A DNA stretch of 64,000 nt, from NCBI GenBank assembly GCA_025201345.1, contig JAIXMG010000006.1, forward strand, positions 1,178,001 to 1,242,000, given 5' to 3'. Below the pieces are notes generated by a model that made no database searches, was not told the DNA's origin, and saw nothing but the letters and a program-made list of their open reading frames with translations. The stretch comes from Thamnidium elegans (taxonomy: Eukaryota; Mucoromycota; Mucoromycetes; Mucorales; Mucoraceae). Both the position numbers and the translations under genes were made by a program. This document shows, piece after piece, positions 37,043 through 49,045 of this stretch. Position 1 is the stretch's first letter. Every line of letters starts with the position of its first letter.

Positions 37043-39583
37043 ATGGCTTTATTTGCCAATGCCATCGATTTAAGACTTTGTCGAGACCGAAATAATACAA
37101 AGTTAGCATCAGTTAACTTTGTCGCGTCTTCTCGTGTATCAGAAGCTTTAGCACAGTCTGGTCATTTAGCTCTTAGTGCCCCTTCACAAATTATGGGTCA
37201 ATTCCAATTTTTAAAAGTAAGTTTCTTTTTTCAATCCGTTACTTTAAGCTGTAACCTAATCTATAAACTCTCTTTTTTTTTAGGCTTTAATTCATCCTAA
37301 TCTTTGTGAATATGTTGAAATTCATCGAGGAAAGCACGGTAAAAAAAAAAAAAAAGTCTTCCTAAAAAACCGTGTATTGCATAATTCAAAAAACTAATAA
37401 AAATATGCCCTGTTAGATCGATTATTTGTAGTTTCAGAGTATTATGATTCTTCACTTCAAAAAGCTCGTAATCTCGATTCGAATCACCCACCTGCTATTA
37501 GGTAAGATAATAAAGGCTTTTTTTTTTTTTTGGCTGGGAGATTTACTCACTAAAAAAAGATAATCTAGTATATCCGTACTACGACAATGGGCATATGAAA
37601 TACTCTCGGCATTACAATTCCTTTCAGTAAATGGAATCATTCATGCCGCACTATCTCCTACCAATATAATGCTAGATACTAAAGTAATGCAAATTGATTG
37701 AATTTTTTGTTTGTTGGTTTTATTAATATTCTCTGTTATCATTAGAATCATATAAAATTATTTGGATATGGATTACATTATATGACAAGTGGAGGAAGAG
37801 ACGTTGATTTCCCAATAGGATACCCATCTTATTTATCTCCTGAATGTCTGGAAGGTAAATCAGGATACAAAAGAGATATCTGGGCTACCGGTATTATTTT
37901 AGTAGAACAGTATACACGCAATTCATTTTGGACCACCAGTGACGTTGGACTTATTTTTGATTCGTTAATGACCTTGAGGGAATGGCATACAGAAAACCCA
38001 AAAACTAGTGTTTGGAATCATAGCGGCATTGCGTCACTCGATATCAATAAATCTGTTTTGGCTTTTTTACAAGGTACAGATAACGATCAAGATGGCCAAT
38101 TACGATTGTTTCGTCAGTTTGTATTGAGTTGTTTAGATGTGGATGAGGAGACTCGATTTGATACAACACAGGCACTTTCTAGCGAGTTTTTCGATGGAGA
38201 GACATTAGTGTCAATTGAGTCGGTTGATTGGGTTGAAGGACCCATCTTGGCATCAGATGTTGTGGAACCCGAGACAATTGATTCAAAGAACAGCGCTAGC
38301 CAAGAAGACAGACTTGGTGTGTTAACAGGATTACCGGCATCACAAGTGTATAATTTATGGAAATTGGCTGGTGGCGATGTTGAATTAGATTTAGTGAAAC
38401 GAGGTGTGTTTTTATCTACACCTGTTATTAAACGATTACCTCGAGTATGTTTGATGCCAGACGGTACCGAAATTGGAGATAAAGTCAATGATACGGCACA
38501 ACTCTACTCTGACGCTATTTACGTACTTGGATTTAAAGAATTATATCAACGATTAGAAGACAGTAATAAAAAAGTAGCAACATCCGATAAATTTGAATGG
38601 GATACAGATTATTTTATGCTGGTGGATGAAAACGATGTTAATTTCTTGATAGAGGATGACGAACAAGTGGAACATGGTGAAGCCTTAGAGATACTGGACG
38701 ATTCAGATGAAAACGATTTATTGTTTACTGACGATTTGGCATCTTCCCCTGAATTACCTGTACCTACTACACCTTCTTCTTCTTCGAGGTCCTTGAGTAG
38801 AACTGTATCCGTGACCGGTATGGGTAGATCTCGTTCGGCTTCTTCCATATCTATGAATAGTACAACTTCAATACCTGCACAGCCTAATGTGCCAAAATTA
38901 CCCTTGTTCTTGAGAGAACAAGATATCAATTATCAATACTACCGCCAAACTTTGTTTTCAGAGTTGTTGCGTCAATACCCTGCTTCTCGAAGAGAAATTT
39001 TACATCATGCTAAAGTTGATATCCCGCCACTGTTACGAGGAAAGATTTGGGCTGCTGTGCTGGGCGTACGGGGTGATTTAGATCATGCTTATGATAAAAT
39101 TAATAAATGTATAGATATGGGCGCAGATAGACAGGTATAAATAAATAAATATGTATACGCAAACAGCGTACTAACGTAATCTGTATACAACAGATCGAAG
39201 TAGACGTCCCTCGATGCCACCAATATAACCAACTCTTAGCCTCTTCGACAGGCCACGAAAAACTACGTCGATTGTTAAAGTCATGGGTCTCGGCCAACAA
39301 AAACTTGGTTTATTGGCAAGGCCTTGATTCATTATGTGCACCATTTTTAACCTTGAACTTTAACGATGAAGCAATCGCATTTGCTTGCTTGCAGAAATTC
39401 ATTCCTAAATTCCTCAATAACTTTTTCTTATCGGATAACACTCCCGTGCTTCAAGAATATTTGGCTGTGTTTCGACATTTGTTAAGTTTTCATGATCCGG
39501 AATTGTCAAGTCATTTAGATACCATTGGGTTTATGCCTGATCTTTATGCCATTCCATGGTTTTTAACCTTGTTTACACGTAAG

Positions 39584-39633
<50 letters not shown>

Positions 39634-40567
39634 AATACTGAAAGCTTTTTTTCTTAAAAACAAATCTATATACTGTAGACGTGTTTCCTTTAGATAAGAT
39701 ATATCACTTGTGGGATAAGTTGTTAGTTGGACCTTCTTCATTACCATTATTTGCTGGTATCGCCATCTTGCGTCAGATCAGAGATACTTTGTTAGAATAT
39801 GAATTCAATGATTGTATTGTCTTGTTTTCGGATAGCTTTCCTAAAGTAGATATTGAAAAGTGTGTGCAAAGTGCTTTGAATATGTGTAAGGTGACACCAC
39901 CTAGTATCTCTACTCGTGTTCATGGACCTGAACCTGAAAGCCCTGATTCTGCTCAAGATAACAAAGAGGTAATATTATAATTGTCCTATATAAAAAGAAA
40001 ATTGCTAATATTTTTCTTTCTTTCTTTCAGCCCCAGTTAAAACAATGGTGGGATGAACACGTATCAATAGAAACTAAAAAAATTGAATTGGCTCCTCGAA
40101 TTAGCGTTAAAGATCTCCCCAAGATCCTTCCTTATTCACTTGTATTAGATATCCGTCCAGAAACAGAATATACTAAAGGTCATGCACCTTCTTCTATGAA
40201 TGTTGTAGCAACTCAATTATCTAGCTATGCTAATATCTTGAAGAAACTGAATCGTAAATATCATATTGTTATTGCAAATGACGGCGGACCCGAGGTTAGC
40301 TAAACAAAATGTACATATCAAGATAAATGACTCAATTTATGCTATTATTTTTTTTAGTTTGTTTCTGATCTTGTTAGACATCATTTCCCTCGAACAGCTT
40401 TATTACAAGGTGGCATTGAAGCATTTGAGACAATGAAAGACACATCCGCTCATTTATGCGCATGTCGCCCTCAAAAGCAAACTACAGCAGGATTGAAAGG
40501 AAAAGGATCCGAACCTCCTTTTGTTATGTGGCGATGTAAAGCAGCCCCTTCATTAAAAAAGAAATAA
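37043..40567 (+). CDS. TBCK: TBCK: pseudokinase, TBC and rhodanese protein
   Basis: Nine exons (37043-37216, 37284-37338, 37417-37501, 37569-37683, 37746-39134, 39194-39578, 39679-39968, 40031-40294, 40358-40567) give 845 residues. Residues 1-300 are kinase-like ([39 protein letters not shown]), but the catalytic loop reads HAALSPTN and DFG reads FGY, so it is a pseudokinase. The TBC Rab-GAP domain starts near 570 ([12 protein letters not shown]) and keeps the IEVDVPR Arg finger and YWQGLD Gln finger. A rhodanese-like domain (about 712-830) lacks the catalytic Cys. This is the domain order of animal TBCK, a FERRY-complex subunit linked to Rab5 endosomes and mTOR. Intron 6 carries T18-A30. Confidence 0.93.
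39584..39631. repeat. T18-A30 perfect hairpin within TBCK intron 6
   Basis: Eighteen T (39584-39601) are directly followed by thirty A (39602-39631), starting 5 bases inside the GTAAG donor. The transcript could fold the first 36 bases into a U-A hairpin beside the 5' splice site. Confidence 0.95.
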
Positions 40568-40623
40568 ACTATGTTTTTATGTATATTTTTTTTATTTTCT
40601 TATAATTTGTTGTCGCAATAATC

Positions 40624-41772
40624 TTACAAGGCAGTACCTCTTTCGAGATTTTCGCGAATTTCTTTTGTATACTTGTCATAAAATCTTGCAATCTTTTGGT
40701 TAAAGACACGATTCTTTTCATTGATCCAAGAAATATCATCACTTTCTTCTTTACGATCACGAGATCTGGTTTCACGTTGTATAATTCTACAATATGTAAA
40801 TTGTTAGTAACAAAGATGAAGATGGTATATGGTATTAGAACATACTGTTTCTTGGTTTCGGCTGCTAATCTGTTTACGGCTTCCTCAGATGGTTTATCAT
40901 CAAGTCTTGCATAATCTAAACTGTTGGCCATAGCAGAGATATCAGAAGGATCTTCTCCGTTACGAATAGCACGTTCAATATCAGCGAGTTTCTTTTCGGA
41001 ATAAGCAGACATGTCCGGTTTAAACTCTGACATGAGTCGAATATATTTTTTATGTGCAGCTTGTGAATGATCTATTGAAATGAGGTTAATCACACAAATA
41101 TATTTTTGCATGTCAAAAAAGTTTTTTTTGTAATTACCTGTAAATCCATTATTAGCCATTTTAGCCTTTTTAGCCATCTTCTTTTCCCAAGCAGCAGCAG
41201 ATTCAGCAGAGTACTTCCAAAACTGTTTACGTTCGTAATCCTCTCCTGCGTCTTGCGCTTCTTGCTTTTCCAATAACTTTAAAGCTTCTGCCTTCTTTCG
41301 TTCACTCTTTTCCTCCAATTTAGGATTCTCTTTCGCTCTTTGGAATTCAAGGTTACGATCTTTACGATTACCTTGTTCAACTTCTGTTGCCTACATAATA
41401 ATTTTTAATGATCACTTCTTTTTTTTTATATGTATAAAATTGTATGCTTTGTCTACATACTCTACGTCGTTTGAGCTCTTTTAACTTGGCCATTCTATCA
41501 GCAAGAGAATTACTAGTTGAATCTTCAAATTTACGCTTTGTTGATGTTGAAGTTTGTTCTTCTGGTGTTGAGGTCTCTTTAATGGATTCAGTTTCTATAA
41601 TCGTTTCTTGCATCGTTTCGTCATTGATATTTTCTTGGTCATTAGTGCTCTCTTCAACTGTGTTTACTGTTTCTGTTATGTTTTCCTCTACAGTAGCTTC
41701 TTTTGTTTTTATCACGGCACTCTTTACTAATCTACCTTTCTTTGCTGCTCTGGTTGTCTTTTTGGGAGGCAT
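40624..41772 (-). CDS. SYF2: Pre-mRNA-splicing factor SYF2
   Basis: Four exons (41772-41461, 41390-41138, 41071-40846, 40786-40624) give 317 residues. The N-terminal third is acidic, Thr/Glu/Ser-rich and disordered, opening [13 protein letters not shown]. The SYF2 domain follows: [55 protein letters not shown], and [19 protein letters not shown], then [20 protein letters not shown] and [15 protein letters not shown]. These are the conserved blocks of the Prp19/NTC-associated factor that enters the catalytic spliceosome. Intron positions were fixed by restoring these blocks. It converges with TBCK, with 56 bases between stop codons. It lies upstream of, and parallel to, nothing functionally linked. 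Confidence 0.94.
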
Positions 41773-41809
41773 ATTTAAATACAAATGTTAATAAAAAAAA
41801 AAAGCAACC

Positions 41810-41840
<31 letters not shown>

Positions 41841-41957
41841 TACTATTGGCCGACGTCATCATACAAAAAAACATCAAAAAAAACATCGAAAAAGAGGATA
41901 AACTTCAAAATATTTATTTTAATATGAGAGTGAAACAGCGCAAAAAAAACACGCATT

Positions 41958-42803
41958 CTAATCCCAGGAAGGAGGATCAGAAATAATAATAGAAAAGTTG
42001 GTGCTGTTATTACTGCTGTTTATGTACTCAGAAATCCTGATTTGGCCACCACAAATAAACTTTTTTAGAAACAAACAATGTGTTTGTAAAGCTTCAATGG
42101 TACGTACAGTTATCATATTGCTTTGGGCGATATTTCGAGGTAGTGTGACAACTAGTGTATTTAATTGTAAACAATTCTGCGCAATTGTCAGCATGGATGT
42201 GTCTGATAAGCATCCGCATTCTTCTAACCGTAACACTTGTAGATTAGGACAAAATCGAACCATATGCTCTACTTGCGTGTCTGTCAAATAGCAGTTATGT
42301 ATGCATAACGTTCTTAAATGTACCAATGAGTGTTGTTGAATTTTGGTAGATACTGTAGCTAACGTGATGGGTGTACATTGGTATAAATGTAATTCTGACA
42401 GGCCTTGATCTAGCTGAGCTTTTAAAAACTGTTGAAATGAGAGATCTTTGATTGGGATATGAAGTCGAAGTAATGATAGGATTTCTAGTTTTAGATTGCA
42501 AAGACTGTCAAATATATCTGGAGTGATGGATTGATAGGTATATTCGTCTTCTTGTTCAATCATATGAAGAGCTAGACCAGTCATCCAATCTTTATAGGGA
42601 AAATGCGAAGAAGGTAAGGATAATGTAGTAGAAAGCTGATCAAGCGATTTGGCGGTAGTTATGTAAGGCATATGCCATAATTGTAAAAATGCATGAGGTG
42701 AAATTGAACGACATGTTAATCCTAATTGATATAGTGTTGACTGGTCTGCATAGTGTCGTATAATTATAAGTATAAGATCCAGTGGTAATGATTTTTGATT
42801 CAT
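41958..42803 (-). CDS. F-box/leucine-rich-repeat-type protein
   Basis: A single exon gives 281 residues. The N-terminus (LPLDLILIIIRHYADQSTL then YQLGLTCRSISPHAFLQLW) is an F-box-like helix set expected to bind Skp1. The remainder shows irregular leucine-rich repeats of the AMN1/Grr1 cysteine-containing kind: LSELHLYQCTPITLA, LRTLCIHNCYLTDTQVEHMV, NLQVLRLEECGCLSDTSML, and LNTLVVTLP. Such proteins select substrates for SCF ubiquitin ligases. The ATG at 42803 is preferred to a GTG 12 bases upstream. It is short for an SCF receptor, with about five repeats. The substrate is unknown. Confidence 0.8.
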   Translation of the reverse strand: MNQKSLPLDLILIIIRHYADQSTLYQLGLTCRSISPHAFLQLWHMPYITTAKSLDQLSTTLSLPSSHFPYKDWMTGLALHMIEQEDEYTYQSITPDIFDSLCNLKLEILSLLRLHIPIKDLSFQQFLKAQLDQGLSELHLYQCTPITLATVSTKIQQHSLVHLRTLCIHNCYLTDTQVEHMVRFCPNLQVLRLEECGCLSDTSMLTIAQNCLQLNTLVVTLPRNIAQSNMITVRTIEALQTHCLFLKKFICGGQIRISEYINSSNNSTNFSIIISDPPSWD

Positions 42804-42886
42804 GGTTCTATGCACTATACAATAATGATCTAACTATCTCTCACAATTATGGCCGAAAGTGGGAGAGTGAGGGGATAAAGAGAGAT

Positions 42887-42917
<31 letters not shown>

Positions 42918-43671
42918 AAGAATAGGAAAAGGACAGGAATTAAAGGATCTTTTTTTTTTAATTTAAAAGAATAAAGAGAAAAGAGAAAGGGAAAAAGAGG
43001 ATTATATAATTCTATCGTTTTATATGTAATAGACTGTATAGTAAAAAAGTTTTTAACTCCACTATTTTTTTTCATTTAACACGTTTTTGTTGTAATATGT
43101 ATTTTTTTTACTTTTTAGAAAACAAGTATCTTGTTATACCTCTTACTTTCCTTTTTTTTTTTTTTTTTTTTTTTTCATCATCGATATTAGTAAAAAAAAA
43201 ATAGATTTGCGTGTAAAAAGAAACGGAGACCGGAAACTAGATCAAGTATATGTGCTCCCTGATCGAACCCATATACTTGAAAAGGCAACTATTGGTATAA
43301 TATATGGCGTACGGTGTACAATAGAAAAAAAAAAGAAAAAAAAAAAAAAAAAAAAAAAAAAAGTGTAACCATTTTTTAAAAAATGTTACCTTATTTTTTC
43401 TTCTTATAACATGCTAATGCAGTGTCCCGGTTAGTAGTAAGCTTCACTTTTGTCCGTCTATGCGCCATATGGGAACACGAACATCATGATCAAAGCGATG
43501 GGAGGACAGCAACACATTGAAACCCATCATTTTTTTTTTATAGTTTACGTGTAACTTGTATTTTCAAATTATTTTATTTATTTACTTTGTTATTATAATT
43601 ATCATTTACAAATAATAATAATAATAAAGAAAGAGTATATGTATATGAATTTACGTAAAATAAAAAAAAAA
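42804..43671. other. Intergenic with GA microsatellite and A/T tracts
   Basis: A GA-rich stretch (about 42876-42920) lies in the F-box gene leader. A T25 tract near 43151-43175 and an A-rich run near 43325-43362 follow. Around 43225-43280 the pair GATCAAGTATATG...CATATACTTGA forms an inverted repeat with 11 matching bases. No gene seen. Confidence 0.5.
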
Positions 43672-44217
43672 TTAAGCTCTTTCCTTAATGTTTTTACCAG
43701 CGTCAGCTACTTTATCGCCGACAACTTTTTGAGCTTCTTCACCCTTTCCAATAGCAGCTTGTTTTGTTGCTTCATATTGATTAGCACCTTCCTTTTTTAA
43801 ATCTTGAAACTTATCCTTGGCATCTTCTATTTTATTTTGTGCTGCTTGATTGGCTTCGGCTTTACTTTGCTCAAATCTGGCCTTGGTATCTTCAATCTTT
43901 TCATTTACTTGTTGTTTGGTTTCCTTCATCTTTTGGTCCAAAACTTCTCCCTTCTTTTCAATAGGCCCCTTATTAGCTTCTATATAAAAGATTGGTTGGA
44001 TTATGAACATTTCTTTTTAATTTTTTTTTTTTAAAAAAAAAAAAAAAGGCTTACCTAAACTTCTTTGATACAAGTAATAACCAGCTCCACCGGCTGCAGC
44101 AAGAAATAAAAAGAGACCACCATTGCCTGAACCGCCTTTAGGTCCAGCAGGAGGTGCAGTAGTGTAGAAGCGCTTATTGTTGATAGCGGCACGACGAATA
44201 GATGTGAAAGCAGACAT
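43672..44217 (-). CDS. Mitochondrial LEA-like single-membrane-span protein
   Basis: Two exons (44217-44055 and 43979-43672) give 156 residues. The first 20 residues are Arg-rich and lack acidic residues (SIRRAAINNKRFYTT), as in a mitochondrial presequence. A Gly/Ala-rich span follows (LFLFLAAAGGAGYYLYQRS, about 36-53), and then about 100 residues of Lys/Glu/Gln/Ala amphipathic repeats (KMKETKQQVNEKIEDTKARF, KIEDAKDKFQDLKKEGANQY) resembling LEA or apolipoprotein-type helices. The GGAGYYLY turn recalls short fungal proteins annotated as calcofluor-white-hypersensitive, but that is recollection. Likely a stress-protective or membrane-shaping protein of the inner membrane; location and role are inferred. 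Confidence 0.75.
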
Positions 44218-44832
44218 TGTTTTTTTTTCTGTAGTTATATTTTAATATAAATATGTTAGTATTAGAACAGAAGGGAAAAAATATATGCATTTATATATAT
44301 TCCAAAAAAAAAAAAAACTAATTTGAAACTGGTTATGATGAAATTAAGCACTCTTTCTCTTTCAGCCTAGTTTTCAATGACCGATTAGAACTGACGTAAA
44401 TCTTTGCGCATAGGTTCTTGTTGAAATAAATTGGCAGTAAATGACGTATAATCCATGTATACTTAATGACGTTTTTGATACTGTTGTTCGTCGCTATTAT
44501 ATTCTATTTTTTGTTGTTATTGTACATATGTACTGTGACACAATGGGCTTTTTTTTATGGGGAACTTTTTATTTTTTTATTCTCCCCTTGATATGTAGAT
44601 CACAGACCACATATACAGGCTGGGGCGGGAAATATATGTAATCTGGGAATTAATAAAAAGATAAGTTTGCCTTTATTGCCACGACAACCTATCAGGAATA
44701 TATATTTTATGTAGTTCTTGATGAAGACACAATATCTTAGACACAAAAACAATTTACGCGAAAGTAGTCTCAATAGTAAAATATTTGTAATGTAAAATAC
44801 ATAATGTGTAACATAACTGTCTTTTGGTTTTA

Positions 44833-44868
<36 letters not shown>

Positions 44869-45022
44869 ACCCTTTTTATCAAGAAGTCTCTTTTATTTAA
44901 TATACAATAAAAGAAACTTTTTAATTATTTTTCTAACAAACAGAATAAAATTGGAAAGAATTAAAAAAAACGCAAACGCAAGAAATATTCCTTGAATGTA
45001 GGGCTGACATAGATTTGCCGCT

Positions 45023-45056
<34 letters not shown>

Positions 45057-45999
45057 GATCAGGGAAACTTCCATAACTGGACAGTTCCTAATATTCGTTT
45101 TTTATCATAAAAAAAAATTGGAACTTTATGCATTTCAAAAAGGCGGCTTTCTAAAAAAGAAACGCTATTTTCTTTACCTGAATACATAAAAAATGAGCAA
45201 TTAATTTCGAAAATAATCAGCTGCAGACATTATTATTATTTTGGCCGTGGGGGTATTTGTATTGCAGTCTATTAACTCTAAAGTGTAAAATATAATTACC
45301 CGTTAAAGTTTACTTTTTCTAATTGTATACAAATCGCGTTAGATCATTTTGTAACAACAAAAAGTAACATTATTGGTTCCCTTTTTTTTTTTTTAGTCAT
45401 ACAGAATATCCAAAGAAGATCTTTATAACCGATGCTTGTCTGTATATATTAAGAAAAAAGTACTCTGCTTTTAACGGGGCTGAAGTCTATATGAATCGAA
45501 GTTTTCATATAAACAAAGGAGAAACATTTTTTAGTTTGTAAAGTTCGAAAGCCTGAATACTCCGTTTCTTACTAGTGCCAAATATTCGAATGTGAGACTG
45601 TTTCTTTTTGTGGTATGCTACTCCATCATAGATTTACGCTCTCATTTAGTCAGCATAATTTCAAGATAATTTATTATACTAACCCTTCAAAACATTAAAA
45701 CATTTTGATACTAGGAAAATCTACAGGTCAAGGTGCTGTCAATTGGGTTTATAACGATTGATGGCCGTATGTTTTTCATTTGTTTTTTATTAGGTAACAC
45801 AAAGAAACATTGACGCAATTATAATCAACGAGGAGTTTTATCTCATTTGTTAATTACTAAAAAAAAAATGCGATGAGGAGATACAAATGAGAATTATACA
45901 AGCAAAAACACGATTCGATCTCGGGCGAAAATCTTACAAAAAAGTAGATGATCTAGTATCTTCTTAAACCGATACGATTCAAATCGGATCTAAAGAAAG

Positions 46000-46390
46000 A
46001 AACGGTAATATGTTTTTCCAGTTAACAAAGGCTACAAAATGTTCCGCATGAAAGTGTTCTACGCGCTCCAAGAATATCACTTATCACACCAATATGCCAC
46101 CTTATTTTAACTAGTGTGCCTACGTATTTGGTCCTTTTTTTAAATAATTATTTGAAGTAGCAGCATCCTTTATGGTTACACCATCACCAAGGTTTTCAGT
46201 AGAGAATGGTTTTAACCATACGTCCCTCTCCTTAACTGTCTCCGATTTACCTTCTATTCATCCCCTTATTCTTTTTCATTGGAGCCAGTAAAGTTCAAAC
46301 TCATAGTCAACATCCATTGCTGATGCAACATTAACGTCGTCTGAAAAAATGACGATTAACATCTAGGCTGAAATGACTTGAATCTCTTGC
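46000..46390 (-). pseudogene. Possible decayed coding relic
   Basis: On the minus strand a segment after TTTTTTCAG reads DVNVASAMDVDYEFELYWLQ, then, past stops, RDVWLKPFSTENLGDGVTIK and, after another frame change at an A7 run, TLVKIRWHIGVISDILGA. Amino-acid composition is protein-like, but I recognise no family and there is no intact frame. Confidence 0.2.
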
Positions 46391-48339
46391 TCAAATATAC
46401 TATTTTAAGAGAACACACTTGGTGTTAACTTTTCTCAACTTTTTTCATTTTTACAAAAGAAGATGTAGCCGTCAATTGCAGAGTATAATAATAAGAAAAT
46501 AATCCGGACATTATACCCGAGAGGAGTACGTTTTATAATTACTTATTGAGTAAAAGATAGCATAATAATGATCTTTCTCTTTTTAAATCGTCCGTTTAAA
46601 ATGTTTCGTCTGGAGTTGTAAATTTGCATGATTTGTTTAACTACTTTGAACTAAAGCTAAAAAATATTGAAGTAATCTTTTATTTTATCCTATTGATAGT
46701 TGTCAGTAAAAATATTAATCGTATCTATAGTTATAGCTTAAACGCACTAGTTAAAAGTACTCTCATTGGCCCAATTTTTGCGACAAGCTTTTTTTTTCTC
46801 TCTCTTTTAAAGACGAAACTCTCTTTATTCTTTTAAGTTACTTTGGTTTCTCATCGGCTATTCCGTTTGGAATAGTTCGCTACCTCTTACTTTGCTTCTA
46901 GAAGCAATCCAACATTGTTATAGCGGTTCTTCATCCTATTCTGGCACCATTAATCTTAATGGGATTTAAGACTTCTATGATACAAGATTCTTTGCCCAAA
47001 CAAAAGAATCGGGAGAGTGGTCGAACTTTAACAGTCGAACTTATTCCTTTGTCTTTAAGGATGATCCAGAAAGTAAGACCTCCCACTTGAAGAATATTTC
47101 AGATATACTCAGAAGTATAAGGACTATTTCATTTGAGAGCCACCTTGAGATTCCCGTTTGGAGTGGCCTATATTTTACTTTCTTTTTGAAATGAATGTTT
47201 CTCAAATGATTAATTTTTGATACCAATATACTTCTGTCCTTGGACAGAGCTATATTAAAATAATAATGAAAATGAAAAATAAAACCTCTCAGTAAAACTC
47301 TGGTGGTTACTTCGATTGAATATACTTTGTTACTCCAATTCTTATGAATGCTATACTGAGTTGTTTAGTCTCAAGTCCTTTTAAAAATGCTTCCGTGCAT
47401 TTTTTTTTCTCCTACGCGTTTTCAGTGTATAGTAGTTCGTACCTTTTACTTTTTACTTTTCTTAATCTTATCCATCACTCGCAACATTGGACTTACACTA
47501 TTGTCCTGTACACATTAGCTTTAATTGACAAAAAGTTATAGATCTTACACATTCCCTCTTTTGTTGTTGTCTGGTATCAACATCGTAAATGTGTTTGTTT
47601 AAATCAAATCCCTCTTTTTTTTTTATTGTCAATTACATATTTGGTAAGCATTCACAAAACTATTTACTTCTAATTACATTACTTATAAGTCGCTGTTTGT
47701 TTATGGATGTACCAGAAAACTATATTACTACCAATGTCACTTGTAACACAATATGATCAGCAGTTTAAACTATTCACTTTTATTACCCAAAAAAAAAAAA
47801 AAAAAAAAAAAGACTACATACAATTAACTTACATATCTTGTCTTTCTCTGTAGTCATCCTTACCAACCATCTTTCCTTTCATTTTATTCATAATACGAAT
47901 ATTATGATATCCTTTACTCTCGACAACTATTCACTATACCAGCAAGTATCAAATATCCTTTCATCTTATTTAGCAGTCTCTCTCTCTTTTTTTTTCTTTT
48001 TTTTTCTGCAACAACGAGGTCATGCCAAGTGAAGCCAATACATATATTTCTACATTTTCTTTACTTGACTGCACATATCCATCTTTGAAGCTTTTTTTTT
48101 TTTCACTTATACTTTACAAGCCCAATCTACTTTTTCAGTCGTCTATAAAGAAGATTATTATTTTTTAAATGAGGTACATAAGGATTACTTCAAAAAAGAA
48201 AGCTCATTCTTTTTTTTCACCGAGATGCCTATTGTAAACCTGCTGTGAAAACTAAATTAGTATATCTTATATAACTGCCAGTAACATGTATACCATCATC
48301 GCGTACCTTCCCTCCCTGCTTTTGAAGGGGGGGGGGTTT

Positions 48340-48500
48340 CTTGGGTGTAGGTTTTAATAAGATGGCTTTCAGAACGTCTACGTTTAGAACAGCTTCTGCC
48401 CATAATGTCAAATGTCAATAATTATGATGCGTTATTGAAACGGAAATGCTGTTAGTCATTGTTGTTTGTTGTCGTCGTTGTTGCAACATTAGATTGTGCC
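48340..48500 (+). repeat. Diverged repeat family 3, copy A
   Basis: It matches about 52030-52140 at roughly 60% by eye, with shared blocks such as GCTT(T)C...GTC, TAATGTCAA and TTATTGAA...CG, and ATTGTTGTT. Old dispersed repeat. Confidence 0.45.
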
Positions 48501-49045
48501 TTTTGTTCATGAATTCAAGCGAGAGAAAAAAAAAAAAAAAAAAAAGAAAAAAGAAAGCTTGAAGTATTTTTTATGCATGAATTAATTCTTTGTTTTCTGT
48601 TCAATCTCAGACGATTCGAGCCAACTTTGAATTGTTTACAACAATGTGCTTTGAAAGAAAAAAATAATCTATTAGTACATATACGATTAATGAGTAGTAG
48701 GTTATATTTATATATACCATCAAGCAATAGTGTTTTATTACAGTGTGAATGAATACACTATTAGACTGAGTAAATCGTGTGTTTTTTATCGCCTATTTAA
48801 TTAATTAACAATATAAAATATAGTATTCTGAAACATGCTTTGACCTTTTTTTTTTTAAAAAAAAGCTTCTTCATTTAAAGCATCTTATTTTTCTTACAAG
48901 AGATACTCAGTTTAGCTGTTGTAGTTGAGAATTTACTCTCACGAAACAGTCACGTGATAGTTATTGCTGCGCAAATTGATATAAACAAAAAAAAAAAGCC
49001 AAAAAAAAAAAAGGCTTTCTTCTTCATATTGTTAAATAAGTAAGT

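Larger units (their letters stand above)
44218..49045. other. Gene-poor block of about 4.8 kb
   Basis: No intact gene. It includes T26 near 44838-44863, A-runs near 45026-45053 and 47790-47810, a G9 run near 48330, a possible coding relic at 46000-46390 and a diverged copy of the repeat seen at 52010-52224. Short frames elsewhere have no domain. Confidence 0.5.

Noticed and set aside
43225..43280. Inverted repeat GATCAAGTATATG / CATATACTTGA as a terminator or transposon end
   Set aside because: It stands alone in spacer, with no gene end or second partner nearby.
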